Shown: positions 15,671 to 23,597 of the stretch, in pieces
How positions within the stretch are numbered: the stretch's first letter is position 1
Layout: each line of letters opens with the position of its first letter
From: Bacillota bacterium
Lineage (GTDB): Bacteria; Bacillota; Clostridia; Christensenellales; Aristaeellaceae
Length of the DNA: 45,561 nucleotides
Assembly (NCBI GenBank): GCA_023409955.1
Contig: JAEYQQ010000060.1
Coordinates: forward strand, 1-45,561
Direction: 5' to 3'
The notes under the pieces: generated by a model
Seen by the model: the letters and a program-made list of their open reading frames with translations, nothing else
What the model was told of the DNA's origin: nothing
Databases searched by the model: none
Made by a program: the position numbers and the translations under genes

Positions 15671-17014
15671 TTATGCTCCTGCAATGGACATTTCACCTAC
15701 ATCAACAGATGGGCTACCAACACTGCCGCCGGGGAACTTCAAATCACTGCCAAAGGATCGAATATTCTGCAGTAGTTGATAGAAATTACCTGCAACGGTT
15801 ATCTGCTCAACTGCATCTATTTTCTTTCCATCTTTTACGGTATAACCTTTTGCAAGCAATGAAAAGTCACCGCTTATGCTGTTGGCACCGCTATGCAAGC
15901 CATTAACCTCCGTTATCACCAAGCCGTTGCCCATTTGAGTCATCAACCCAGCAAGGTCTTTAGTGCCTGGTTTAAAAAAGAAATTGGTTGGTGAAACCCT
16001 GATAGGTGCACTATAACTGGCTTTGCTTGCATTGCCGGTGGTCTCAACGCCATCTTTTTGCGCAGTCTTCAGATTGTGCAAAAGGGTTTTCAAAACGCCG
16101 TTTTCAATCACTGCCTTGGTTTTGGTGGCAACACCTTCCGCGTCAAAGGGGCGGCTGCCTTCTGCAAAAGGTAAAAGCGGATCATCCATCAGCACAACAC
16201 ATTCAGCGGCGATGGTCTCACCTACCTTGCCTTTTAAAAGCGACAGATTATGTTGGGTGTTTTCAGCAGAAAACAGGCCTGAGAAAGTTTCCAACAGATC
16301 TGCCATAGCCCCATTTTCAATAATGGTGCGGTATGTGCCACTTGGGATGGTTTTGCCATTCAAGCCAAACACGGCCTTTTCGACAGCAGATTCAGCAAGT
16401 GTTTTGTAATCAAGCATAGCAAAATCATGGGTGATGGAAATCTCCATTCCTGTGCTGGCTTTCTCCCCATCTCTAGCAACCGCCTGAAGATAAGCACCAC
16501 AGTAATTGCCTTCATACTGAACATCCAGGCCGTAGCTGTTTTTGATACGTACAGAACCCTTGCCAGACAGGATGGTATTGTATTGAACTTGTTTAACATG
16601 GGCATCAGCGGATAGAGCTGCCTTTTCCATATTCAGCACAAATGCAAGCTTTTCTTCAGGAGACACGCCATCGAGTGCGGCGTTATATGTATCCACGATG
16701 GGATAGACTTTATCACCTGCGTAAATAAACTGCTTGTCTTCATCCTCGGAAAGGCTGGCGCTTTCGATAACACCCTTAACAAGCTGGCTTAGCGCCTGAT
16801 CATCCATCACTTCGGTAGAGGCATAGCCCATCTTCCCACCATAAACGCCGCGAAGGGAGAGGCCGCGGGTGGTGTTTACAGAATACTGGGTAATTTCCTG
16901 CTGGGCTGAAACTGCTTTAAAGCTATCCCCGGAAGCTATGTATACTTCAGCAGCCTCGATTCCCTGATCCAGGGCGGTTTGCATGAGCTGATTCAAAAAA
17001 GCATCCAATGTCAT
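15671..17014 (-). CDS. tldE: TldE/PmbA, modulator subunit of the TldD/TldE metalloprotease
   Basis: 447 residues, the usual length. Family features include the N-terminal 'EAAEVYIASGDS' strand, SLRGVYGGKMGYAST, and the C-terminal block with TGNASKASYSAPIRVSPTN and GLHSGANSISGDFSLLAKGY. TldE lacks the metal-binding HExxxH and works as a heterodimer with TldD to degrade unfolded peptides, and in some bacteria to mature ribosomally made peptides such as microcin B17. It is 11 bp downstream of tldD, consistent with a two-subunit operon. No obvious RiPP precursor is nearby. Confidence 0.93.
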   Translation of the reverse strand: MTLDAFLNQLMQTALDQGIEAAEVYIASGDSFKAVSAQQEITQYSVNTTRGLSLRGVYGGKMGYASTEVMDDQALSQLVKGVIESASLSEDEDKQFIYAGDKVYPIVDTYNAALDGVSPEEKLAFVLNMEKAALSADAHVKQVQYNTILSGKGSVRIKNSYGLDVQYEGNYCGAYLQAVARDGEKASTGMEISITHDFAMLDYKTLAESAVEKAVFGLNGKTIPSGTYRTIIENGAMADLLETFSGLFSAENTQHNLSLLKGKVGETIAAECVVLMDDPLLPFAEGSRPFDAEGVATKTKAVIENGVLKTLLHNLKTAQKDGVETTGNASKASYSAPIRVSPTNFFFKPGTKDLAGLMTQMGNGLVITEVNGLHSGANSISGDFSLLAKGYTVKDGKKIDAVEQITVAGNFYQLLQNIRSFGSDLKFPGGSVGSPSVDVGEMSIAGA

Positions 17015-17025
17015 ATTTCTACCTC

Positions 17026-18405
17026 CTACCTTCCGCCAACTGTCAGGCTGCTGACACGGATCATGGGCTGGCCTACGTTTGTTGGAACACTGCCGCTAAG
17101 GCTACCGCACATGCCCTGAGACATTTGCATATCGCGGCCTACACGGTCAATGCGCAAGAGCACTTCAGAGCCTCGGCCGATGAGGGAAGCGCCGCGCACA
17201 GGCGTATCTATCTTGCCGTCCTTCACCAGATAACCTTCCATGACGTTAAAGTTAAATTCACCGGTGGCAGGATTCACTGATCCACCACCCATGCGCCGAG
17301 CGTAAAGACCGTTGCCCATGGTACGGATCATTTCATCTTCGTCATCATGGCCTGCTGCAATATAGGTGTTGCGCATACGGGATGTTGGCGCATAGGCGTA
17401 GCTTTCCCTTCGGCTGCTGCCGGTTGCGGGCATATTCATACGCCTGCCGTTTAGTTTATCAATCATGTAGTTCTTCAAGATACCGTTCTCAATCAATACC
17501 AGGCGATTGGTGGGTGTACCCTCATCGTCAATGTTCAGGCTGCCCCATTCATTCGGCATGGTACCATCATCGATGGCTGTAACGCAGTTAGCTGCAATCT
17601 TTTGATTCAACTTGCCAGAAAACTCGCTTGTGCCAAAGGCAACAGATGTAGCCTCCAGGCTATGGCCGCAAGCTTCATGGAAAATAACACCACCAAAGCC
17701 ATTATCGATAACCACGGGCATCACACCTGCAGGACAGACCGGTGCATGCAGCATGGTAACAGCGATTTGAGCTGCTTCTTTGCCTACTTTTTCCGGATCA
17801 ACCCTTTGATCAAACAGTTCAAAGCCCATCATGGCACCAGGATTGCAAGTACCTGTCTGATTCTCTTTACCGTCTGATGCAACAGCTGAGCAAGTCATAC
17901 GGGAATAGACGCGGCGGTCACTGGTAAAAAGACCTTCGCTGTTAGCGATCCATACGTCTTGTTCGGAATCTGTATAGCCAAGAACCACCTGCTTGATTTC
18001 AGGCGATGTTGATGCTGCGGCATGTGCTGCACGAAGCTTCTGCGCCTTTTTTGCTGCCTGAACGGATGTAGGAAGGTACATGATGGGGTGGATGGAATCG
18101 ATTTGCTTTTCAACAAGGGGATTAGGCACACGCTGCTTGGTGTCTTTCACTGCAGCTGCCGCACGCTTGGCGCAATCCAACAGCCCTTCACGGGATGTAT
18201 CATTGGTATAAACGTATATGGCCGACAAATTTTGAAATACACGGATTCCGGCTCCATGCCGCCTTCCACTCAAAACAGTATCAATTTTCCCGCCGCGCAT
18301 TTGAACCACATTGTTGCGCCGGTCTTCCAAAAAAATTTCGGCAAAGTCGCCGCCGGTTTTCATTGCTTCAGCCAATACATCAAAGGCTGTTTGCTTTTCG
18401 AGCAT
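17026..18405 (-). CDS. tldD: TldD, catalytic subunit of the TldD/TldE metalloprotease
   Basis: 459 residues from MLEKQTAFDVLAEAMK. The zinc-binding HEACGH (HExxxH, residues 243-248) sits in VIFHEACGHSLEA, and the C-terminal half has the family's GSSRRESYAY and GGGSVNPATGEFNF stretches. The start at 18405 is chosen because GGGAGG is 7 bases upstream; a more 5' TTG frame (18420) contains the ribosome site itself. The enzyme acts in the cytoplasm with TldE on unstructured peptides. It is followed directly by tldE and preceded by the pgmB-like gene 54 bp away. Confidence 0.94.
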   Translation of the reverse strand: MLEKQTAFDVLAEAMKTGGDFAEIFLEDRRNNVVQMRGGKIDTVLSGRRHGAGIRVFQNLSAIYVYTNDTSREGLLDCAKRAAAAVKDTKQRVPNPLVEKQIDSIHPIMYLPTSVQAAKKAQKLRAAHAAASTSPEIKQVVLGYTDSEQDVWIANSEGLFTSDRRVYSRMTCSAVASDGKENQTGTCNPGAMMGFELFDQRVDPEKVGKEAAQIAVTMLHAPVCPAGVMPVVIDNGFGGVIFHEACGHSLEATSVAFGTSEFSGKLNQKIAANCVTAIDDGTMPNEWGSLNIDDEGTPTNRLVLIENGILKNYMIDKLNGRRMNMPATGSSRRESYAYAPTSRMRNTYIAAGHDDEDEMIRTMGNGLYARRMGGGSVNPATGEFNFNVMEGYLVKDGKIDTPVRGASLIGRGSEVLLRIDRVGRDMQMSQGMCGSLSGSVPTNVGQPMIRVSSLTVGGR

Positions 18406-18459
18406 GAGCATTCCTCCCAACTTTCTTCTGTGGTTAATATGTCCTTACAGCTGCCGATA

Positions 18460-19113
18460 TTACGCAATCAGTGCTGAAAGATCAATTTCAATCAGTGATT
18501 TTGCCGTTACCGTTGCCTTACTGCTTAGGGCTGCGGAGCCTATGCCCAGCACACGCATATTTGCATTGAGCGCAGCCTCTACCCCGGCATCAGCATCCTC
18601 AACTACAAGGCATGCGTGCACCGGTTGATTGAGCATTTTTGCCGCCAGCATAAAGACTTCGGGATCTGGCTTGCTATTTTGAATTTGGTTCCCATCCGCC
18701 ACGGCGTCAAAATAACCGCCAAGGCCAATTTGCGAAAGGATGATGGGTGCGTTTTTACTGGAGGAGCCAATGGCAAGGAGAATGCCTTTTTGGCGCAGTG
18801 CGATGAGCGTTTCCAAAGCACCAGGAAGTATGGCATCAGGTGTCAACTGTTTTACCAATTGCTTGTAGACTTCATTTTTTTCAGATGCCATCATGACTTT
18901 TTCTTCTTGCGAATAAGTCCTGTCTGCCCGTTCAAGAAGGATTTCCAGGCTTTCCATGCGGCTGACGCCCCGAAGACGTTCATTGATGGTCCGGTCAAAA
19001 TAAATGCCCCGGCAATCGGCTAGCCCTTTCCAGGCTTGAAAGTGACAATCATCAGTTGATACAATGGCGCCATCCAAGTCGAAGATAACCGCTTTGATAC
19101 CATCCAGATGCAT
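18460..19113 (-). CDS. pgmB: HAD-superfamily beta-phosphoglucomutase-like protein
   Basis: 217 residues, matching beta-PGM size. HAD motif I is FDLDGAIV with nucleophile and acid/base Asp (D12, D14); the cap segment has the family's CHFQAWK and LRGVSRMESL; motif II GSSSK, motif III K in NSKPDPEVF, and motif IV VVEDADAGVEAA. This supports conversion of beta-glucose-1-phosphate to glucose-6-phosphate after maltose or trehalose phosphorolysis. A general sugar phosphatase is the alternative, as no disaccharide phosphorylase is adjacent. It lies 15 bp after the TPR gene. Confidence 0.85.
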   Translation of the reverse strand: MHLDGIKAVIFDLDGAIVSTDDCHFQAWKGLADCRGIYFDRTINERLRGVSRMESLEILLERADRTYSQEEKVMMASEKNEVYKQLVKQLTPDAILPGALETLIALRQKGILLAIGSSSKNAPIILSQIGLGGYFDAVADGNQIQNSKPDPEVFMLAAKMLNQPVHACLVVEDADAGVEAALNANMRVLGIGSAALSSKATVTAKSLIEIDLSALIA

Positions 19114-19128
19114 AAAAAGCCTCCTTCG

Positions 19129-19821
19129 TTATGCTTTCAGTTCATCCAGCTTCTTCTCAATCAACTCCTTGGAGGCATAGTTTAATGGCGAAAAGCGGCC
19201 TTCCAAGGCTTTTTCCAACTTTTCTATTGCAGCTTCCTTTTTTCCTTCATCCAGGTCATACAAAGACAGGAAATATAGCGTATCGATTTGCGACGGCTTT
19301 TCTTTGTAGGCTTTATCAAAATAAGGCTTGGCAGCAGCTTTATCGCCCGCCAGGCGATAGAGGGTTTGGGCCATGTTGTCCAGGGAGATAGGGTCAGCGT
19401 CATCATAATCCAGCGCTTCCTGGTTATAAGCTTTGGCTTTTTCCAGATCACCTGATTCTACGTACAGATAGCCCAGTGTATTATAAATCATGCCGTTGGG
19501 GTTGCGCTGGTGCTGTTTTTCCATCAGTTCAATGGCACGGGGCAGATCGCCCAGCTTATAGCTAGCAACGGCATAATTCATAAAGAGCTGCTGTTTCTGA
19601 GCATCGGTGATACCGGGGGCCTTTTGGGTTTTTACCAGCAACGCTTTTGCTTTTTCGAATTCACCTGCACGAAGAAGCATAACGGAATAAGCAAGCATGT
19701 ATTGAGCAGAATCCATGCCGGCTGCTAAAGCTTCCTCATACAGCTTTTTCGCGCCTTCGATATCCCCCTTGGATTGTTTTGTAAGGGCCATGCGGCCCTT
19801 GATATTTCCCATAAAGCTCAT
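19129..19821 (-). CDS. TPR-repeat protein
   Basis: 230 residues with about five tetratricopeptide-like helix pairs (for example GAKKLYEEALAAGMDSAQYM, DLPRAIELMEKQHQRNPNG, DLEKAKAYNQEALDYDDADP), no signal peptide and no catalytic domain. The ATG overlaps the mrfB stop by 4 bp, so it is translationally coupled to mrfB. The MrfB C-terminus is also helical and TPR-like, so this protein may be a partner or assembly factor. Function is unassigned. Confidence 0.8.
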   Translation of the reverse strand: MSFMGNIKGRMALTKQSKGDIEGAKKLYEEALAAGMDSAQYMLAYSVMLLRAGEFEKAKALLVKTQKAPGITDAQKQQLFMNYAVASYKLGDLPRAIELMEKQHQRNPNGMIYNTLGYLYVESGDLEKAKAYNQEALDYDDADPISLDNMAQTLYRLAGDKAAAKPYFDKAYKEKPSQIDTLYFLSLYDLDEGKKEAAIEKLEKALEGRFSPLNYASKELIEKKLDELKA

Positions 19822-21014
19822 GTAGCCTGTGCCTCCTTGACAAACATATTCCCTTGCGCCTTTTTAACAAGGCGCATATAACGGTATTGTAACGCATTTT
19901 GCAATTCCTGCATAGCATCTTTGGTCTGGATGGACGGTTCAGATACCAGCATAATTGCCGCTCTTGTGATTTCCAGGGCCTTTTTGACATCCCGGCGGTG
20001 GTGTTCATACAGTTTTGCCAGTTCAACATATGGTGCAATCCCACCCTCACGGGCTTCGATCATCCGCTGGTATGCAAAAATAGCCTCGTCAATCTCCTTG
20101 GCTCTTTTAAAACTCCGACCCAGGTTCATCTGTGCCTGGGTTTTTATGCTGCCGCCTGTGCAAAGGTAGTAGCATCGGCGAGCAAGATCGGTCTCTCCTT
20201 GCTTGTCCAGTGCTTTACCAATGCTGAATATATCCTCAAAGAAGCTCTGCTGCTCCGGCTTTTCAAAAGCATACAGAAGCTTATACAGTATTCTTGCCAA
20301 TGAGATGATGTCCTGCCGGTTATGGTCAATAACCTCTCGAAGAAGCATAAAATCACCGGATTGCAAAAAGCGGAAAAACCGTTCAGGTGCTTCACTGCCT
20401 GGCAGATCGTGCTCACGGGGGGCATGGAATATCTCTTCTTCAAGCTTGGACAACCGGCAGCTTTTCAAGCGAAGTTTCCATACGCGGCGTGAGGGATGTA
20501 AAAGATCGGCATGATACATTTTATCAAGTGACTGGGTTCCCATTCGGTTCATGAGGAAGCGGGCCTGCAATAAAGGCATGTCAAATGTCTTGCCGTTAAA
20601 TGTGACCACATAATCGAAACGCTGGCAAAGCACCTCCAGGGCTGAGAGCATAAAACGCTCCTCCGGATAATCCCGCATGACCCATTGATGCACGGTAAAG
20701 CCATCCTTAGTAAAGTAGCCTGCCCCTACCATGAAAGCCAATGTTCCAACACCGCCGGATAGGCCCGTGGTCTCCGTATCCAGGTAGAGCACCCTATATG
20801 GATCAATGGTATCGAAGGGTAGTTCCTGCCCCAGCACAAGCCCCAGTGATCGACCAGAAACCTCAAGATCATTAGGAATGTCTTTGAGTTCTTGCAAGGG
20901 GAAGGTATGGGATTCGTGATAGCAGCTCATGGAAGGTGCGGCAGCAGGCTTTTCCTCTGGCTGCGGCTTTGGTTTATCCACTGCTTTCAACTTATCCCGA
21001 AGGCTTATGGGCAC
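19818..21014 (-). CDS. mrfB: MrfB/YprB-type DEDD exonuclease with C-terminal helical repeats
   Basis: 398 residues. An RNase H-like exonuclease domain spans about 70-250: LDTETTG (D79, E81), FNGKTFDMP (D145) and DHNRQD (H231, D235) give a full DEDDh-type set. The remaining ~150 residues are alpha-helical and TPR-like. In B. subtilis, MrfB acts with helicase MrfA in repair of mitomycin C-induced damage, independent of UvrABC. It starts with GTG, with AAGGAG upstream, and overlaps the helicase stop by 10 bp. Confidence 0.88.
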   Translation of the reverse strand: MPISLRDKLKAVDKPKPQPEEKPAAAPSMSCYHESHTFPLQELKDIPNDLEVSGRSLGLVLGQELPFDTIDPYRVLYLDTETTGLSGGVGTLAFMVGAGYFTKDGFTVHQWVMRDYPEERFMLSALEVLCQRFDYVVTFNGKTFDMPLLQARFLMNRMGTQSLDKMYHADLLHPSRRVWKLRLKSCRLSKLEEEIFHAPREHDLPGSEAPERFFRFLQSGDFMLLREVIDHNRQDIISLARILYKLLYAFEKPEQQSFFEDIFSIGKALDKQGETDLARRCYYLCTGGSIKTQAQMNLGRSFKRAKEIDEAIFAYQRMIEAREGGIAPYVELAKLYEHHRRDVKKALEITRAAIMLVSEPSIQTKDAMQELQNALQYRYMRLVKKAQGNMFVKEAQAT

Positions 21015-23281
21015 GCAATCATCTCCTTCAGGAGTGTGACAGCGGCTTTCTTTCCTTCATGGCCGATTTCTCCAACGGGGCCCGCACAGGAAGGGCAACC
21101 CATTTCACACTCGCAATCAGATACGATTTCAAGGGCATGGCCTATTAGCAGGCTTTGCATGGTAAAGCACTTTTCCGCAAGGCCGATGCCGCCAGGGCTG
21201 TTGTCATAAATAAACAGTGTTGGCTGCTGGGTAAAGGTGCACTTTACCTGGTAGATGACGCTGATATCATTGGGTGAGCACATTAAATATAACGGCGCAA
21301 CTATGCGCAAAAGGTTGGAAATTCCCAGCATGCCGCTTTGGAGTTCATCCTTACCATGTTTTTCCGAAATGTTATTAGGCAGTGTCCACCACATGGCGGT
21401 GGTATGCATATCGGTTTCGGGAAGGCGAACATGGCCAAAGCCAAGGTTTTCCTGGGTATCCAGCTTCATTTTCTTAAACATCTTTACAAGGGTGGTAACC
21501 TTTACTTCACCTAATGCACGGTAGAGACTTTGGGGCTCGCCTACCTCTTGCGTAATATCCAACAAGCTTAAGCTAATATTCAGGTCTGCGTCTGTATAAT
21601 AATCAACATCCACCTGGCGGATGAATGCCTTGCATGCATCAAAGTCCAGCTTCTCCACCTGGAACTGCTGGGCCTCGTGCATATAGATGGCGTTTTCATG
21701 CAGCAGCATCGGAACGGTAAAGCGGTCCATTTCCCCTACCACCCGGTGATGCCTTGGATTGGTGATATCAATGATAAGGAAGTTCTCACTGGCCGCCGAA
21801 CGTAGGGAGATTTCAGAGGCTGGGAAATCCTCTGCCATCCAATGATAGCGGCCTTCCACATGACGCAAGATGTTCTCCTCTACCAAATAATCCAAAAGCT
21901 CTGAAGTGGATGCTACATTACCAAAGGTTTCGTTATCATCAAAAGGCAGCTCGTAAGCCGCACATTTGAAATGGCTGAGAAGTACATACAGGTTGTCGGG
22001 ATTTAAAAGGGCGTGCTCCGGTGATTGGCTGAAAAAGTAGTCAGGATGCGTAACAATATACTGATCGATGGCGGCTGAAGATGCTACCATTATCATCACC
22101 GATGTGCCTTTGCGCCTGCCTGCTCGGCCTGCTTGCTGCCAAGTGCTGGAGATGGTACCAGGATAGCCGCACAGCACGCAAGCCTCCAGTGCGCCGATAT
22201 CAATGCCCAATTCCAGAGCATTGGTGGATACTACTGCATCGATGGCTCCCCTGCGCAGGCCGGATTCAATAGCCCGCCGTTCGCTGGGCAGGTAACCGCC
22301 GCGGTAGCCACGGACCCGACCAGCATTGCCCAGGGGGTCACGCACCATATCTTTCAAATGTCTGGTCAACACCTCGACAATCAGGCGGCTTTTGGCAAAG
22401 GTGATGGTCTGTATACCGTTATTTAAAAGTGTGGAGGCAATTGCTTTAGTCTCCTGCACAGAGCCTTTGCGTATACCCAACTGACGGTTTACTACAGGCG
22501 GATTATAGAAAATGAAGTGCCGCTCGCCTGTTGGAGCTCCGTTGTTGTCAATCATGGTCACAGGCCGACCAATTAGTGTTTCCGCCAGTTCCTTGGGATT
22601 GGCTATGGTTGCGCTGCAAAGGATGAAGGTGGGTTTGCTTCCATAAAATGTGCATAAGCGCAGAAGCCTTCTAAGTACATTGGCCAGGTTACTGCCGAAA
22701 ATGCCGCGATAAGCATGAATCTCATCAATTACGATATAGCGAAGGTTTTCAAACAACTTAACCCATTTGGTATGCTGAGGCAGTATACCGCTGTGCAGCA
22801 TATCCGGATTGGTTACAACAATATGGCCTGCCTGTCGGATGGCTTTGCGGGCAGAACCAGGGGTGTCTCCGTCGTAGGTATATGTTTTTATATCCACATC
22901 CAGTGCTTCAACAAGTGAATATAGCTCGCTGACCTGGTCGGCAGACAGTGCTTTGGTTGGGAAAAGGTATAATGCTCTTGCATCCTGGTTTTCAAGTATT
23001 GCGGAAAGCACAGGCAGGTTATAACACATGGTTTTACCGGATGCCGTAGGCGTTACAACCACGACATCCTTGCCCTCTGATGTTGCAGAAAGGCTGGCAG
23101 CTTGGTGTGTATACAGCTTATAGACGCCTCGTTTGGACAGCACCTGAGGAATGCGCGGGTCGAGTCCTTTGGGGAAATCATCAAAAGAAGCAGGACGGGC
23201 AGGAATCGTATGCCAGCAGGTGACATTTTCCATGAAGTATTCATCCTGCTTCCAGCGGTCCAGCAATTGTTCCAGATTCAT
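21005..23281 (-). CDS. mrfA: MrfA/YprA-type DEAD/DEAH-box DNA helicase
   Basis: 758 residues from MNLEQLLDRWKQDEYF. The start is chosen because TTGGAGG lies 7 bases upstream; the longer frame adds a stretch with no ribosome site. Walker A TPTASGKT (77-84), DEIH box (186-189), CSATIANP motif III, and QAGRAGRRKGTS motif VI. The C-terminal DUF1998 region carries the cysteine cluster CECEMGCPSC, probably a zinc or iron-sulfur site. MrfA is a 3'-5' helicase that works with MrfB on mitomycin lesions in B. subtilis. Here it heads an operon of mrfA-mrfB-TPR and, closely behind, pgmB-tldD-tldE. Confidence 0.92.
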   Translation of the reverse strand: MNLEQLLDRWKQDEYFMENVTCWHTIPARPASFDDFPKGLDPRIPQVLSKRGVYKLYTHQAASLSATSEGKDVVVVTPTASGKTMCYNLPVLSAILENQDARALYLFPTKALSADQVSELYSLVEALDVDIKTYTYDGDTPGSARKAIRQAGHIVVTNPDMLHSGILPQHTKWVKLFENLRYIVIDEIHAYRGIFGSNLANVLRRLLRLCTFYGSKPTFILCSATIANPKELAETLIGRPVTMIDNNGAPTGERHFIFYNPPVVNRQLGIRKGSVQETKAIASTLLNNGIQTITFAKSRLIVEVLTRHLKDMVRDPLGNAGRVRGYRGGYLPSERRAIESGLRRGAIDAVVSTNALELGIDIGALEACVLCGYPGTISSTWQQAGRAGRRKGTSVMIMVASSAAIDQYIVTHPDYFFSQSPEHALLNPDNLYVLLSHFKCAAYELPFDDNETFGNVASTSELLDYLVEENILRHVEGRYHWMAEDFPASEISLRSAASENFLIIDITNPRHHRVVGEMDRFTVPMLLHENAIYMHEAQQFQVEKLDFDACKAFIRQVDVDYYTDADLNISLSLLDITQEVGEPQSLYRALGEVKVTTLVKMFKKMKLDTQENLGFGHVRLPETDMHTTAMWWTLPNNISEKHGKDELQSGMLGISNLLRIVAPLYLMCSPNDISVIYQVKCTFTQQPTLFIYDNSPGGIGLAEKCFTMQSLLIGHALEIVSDCECEMGCPSCAGPVGEIGHEGKKAAVTLLKEMIACP

Positions 23282-23318
23282 GCCCATGCCTCCAATAGTG
23301 CAAAAAATGTATGTCATT

Positions 23319-23347
23319 ATTATAGCCCATGGAAGGTTGCTTGTCCA
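23319..23347 (-). promoter_or_regulatory. Sigma-A promoter of mrfA operon
   Basis: Minus strand: TGGACA, 17-bp spacer, TATAAT, about 38 bp before the start codon. I see no LexA-type palindrome over it. Confidence 0.65.
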
Positions 23348-23546
23348 TGCATTGCGGATGATAAGCAAACAAATATTCGTAAATCTTATATGGCGAGGAG
23401 CTATTGGTAATTGTGATAGTTTGGCTTGTAGCAAATGCTAAATCATGACTGATGCATTGGTTTCATTATGCGTTATTGCGGGCGGAATGGGCGGCATCCG
23501 CTAAAGGATTTTCCATAGAGAAAGCAAACCGCATAAGCAGATGGTA

Positions 23547-23583
23547 TGAAAATGACCGGAGAGAAAACCTCCGGTCATTTTCA
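23547..23583 (-). terminator. Terminator of the ctsR-clpC operon
   Basis: A perfect 15-bp inverted repeat, TGAAAATGACCGGAG / CTCCGGTCATTTTCA, with a 7-base loop, 15 bases after the clpC stop. The U-rich part lies inside the arm (ATTTTCA) rather than as a long tail. Confidence 0.75.
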
Positions 23584-23597
23584 TATTTTAACTCAAA

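Larger units (their letters stand above)
23282..23597. other. Intergenic region between clpC operon end and mrfA
   Basis: Contains the mrfA promoter at 23319-23347 and the clpC terminator at 23547-23583. The ~200 bases between show no supported gene. Confidence 0.6.

Noticed and set aside
15671..18405. TldD/TldE as part of a RiPP maturation cluster
   Set aside because: No precursor peptide, cyclodehydratase or other maturation enzyme is present nearby; the setting is housekeeping.
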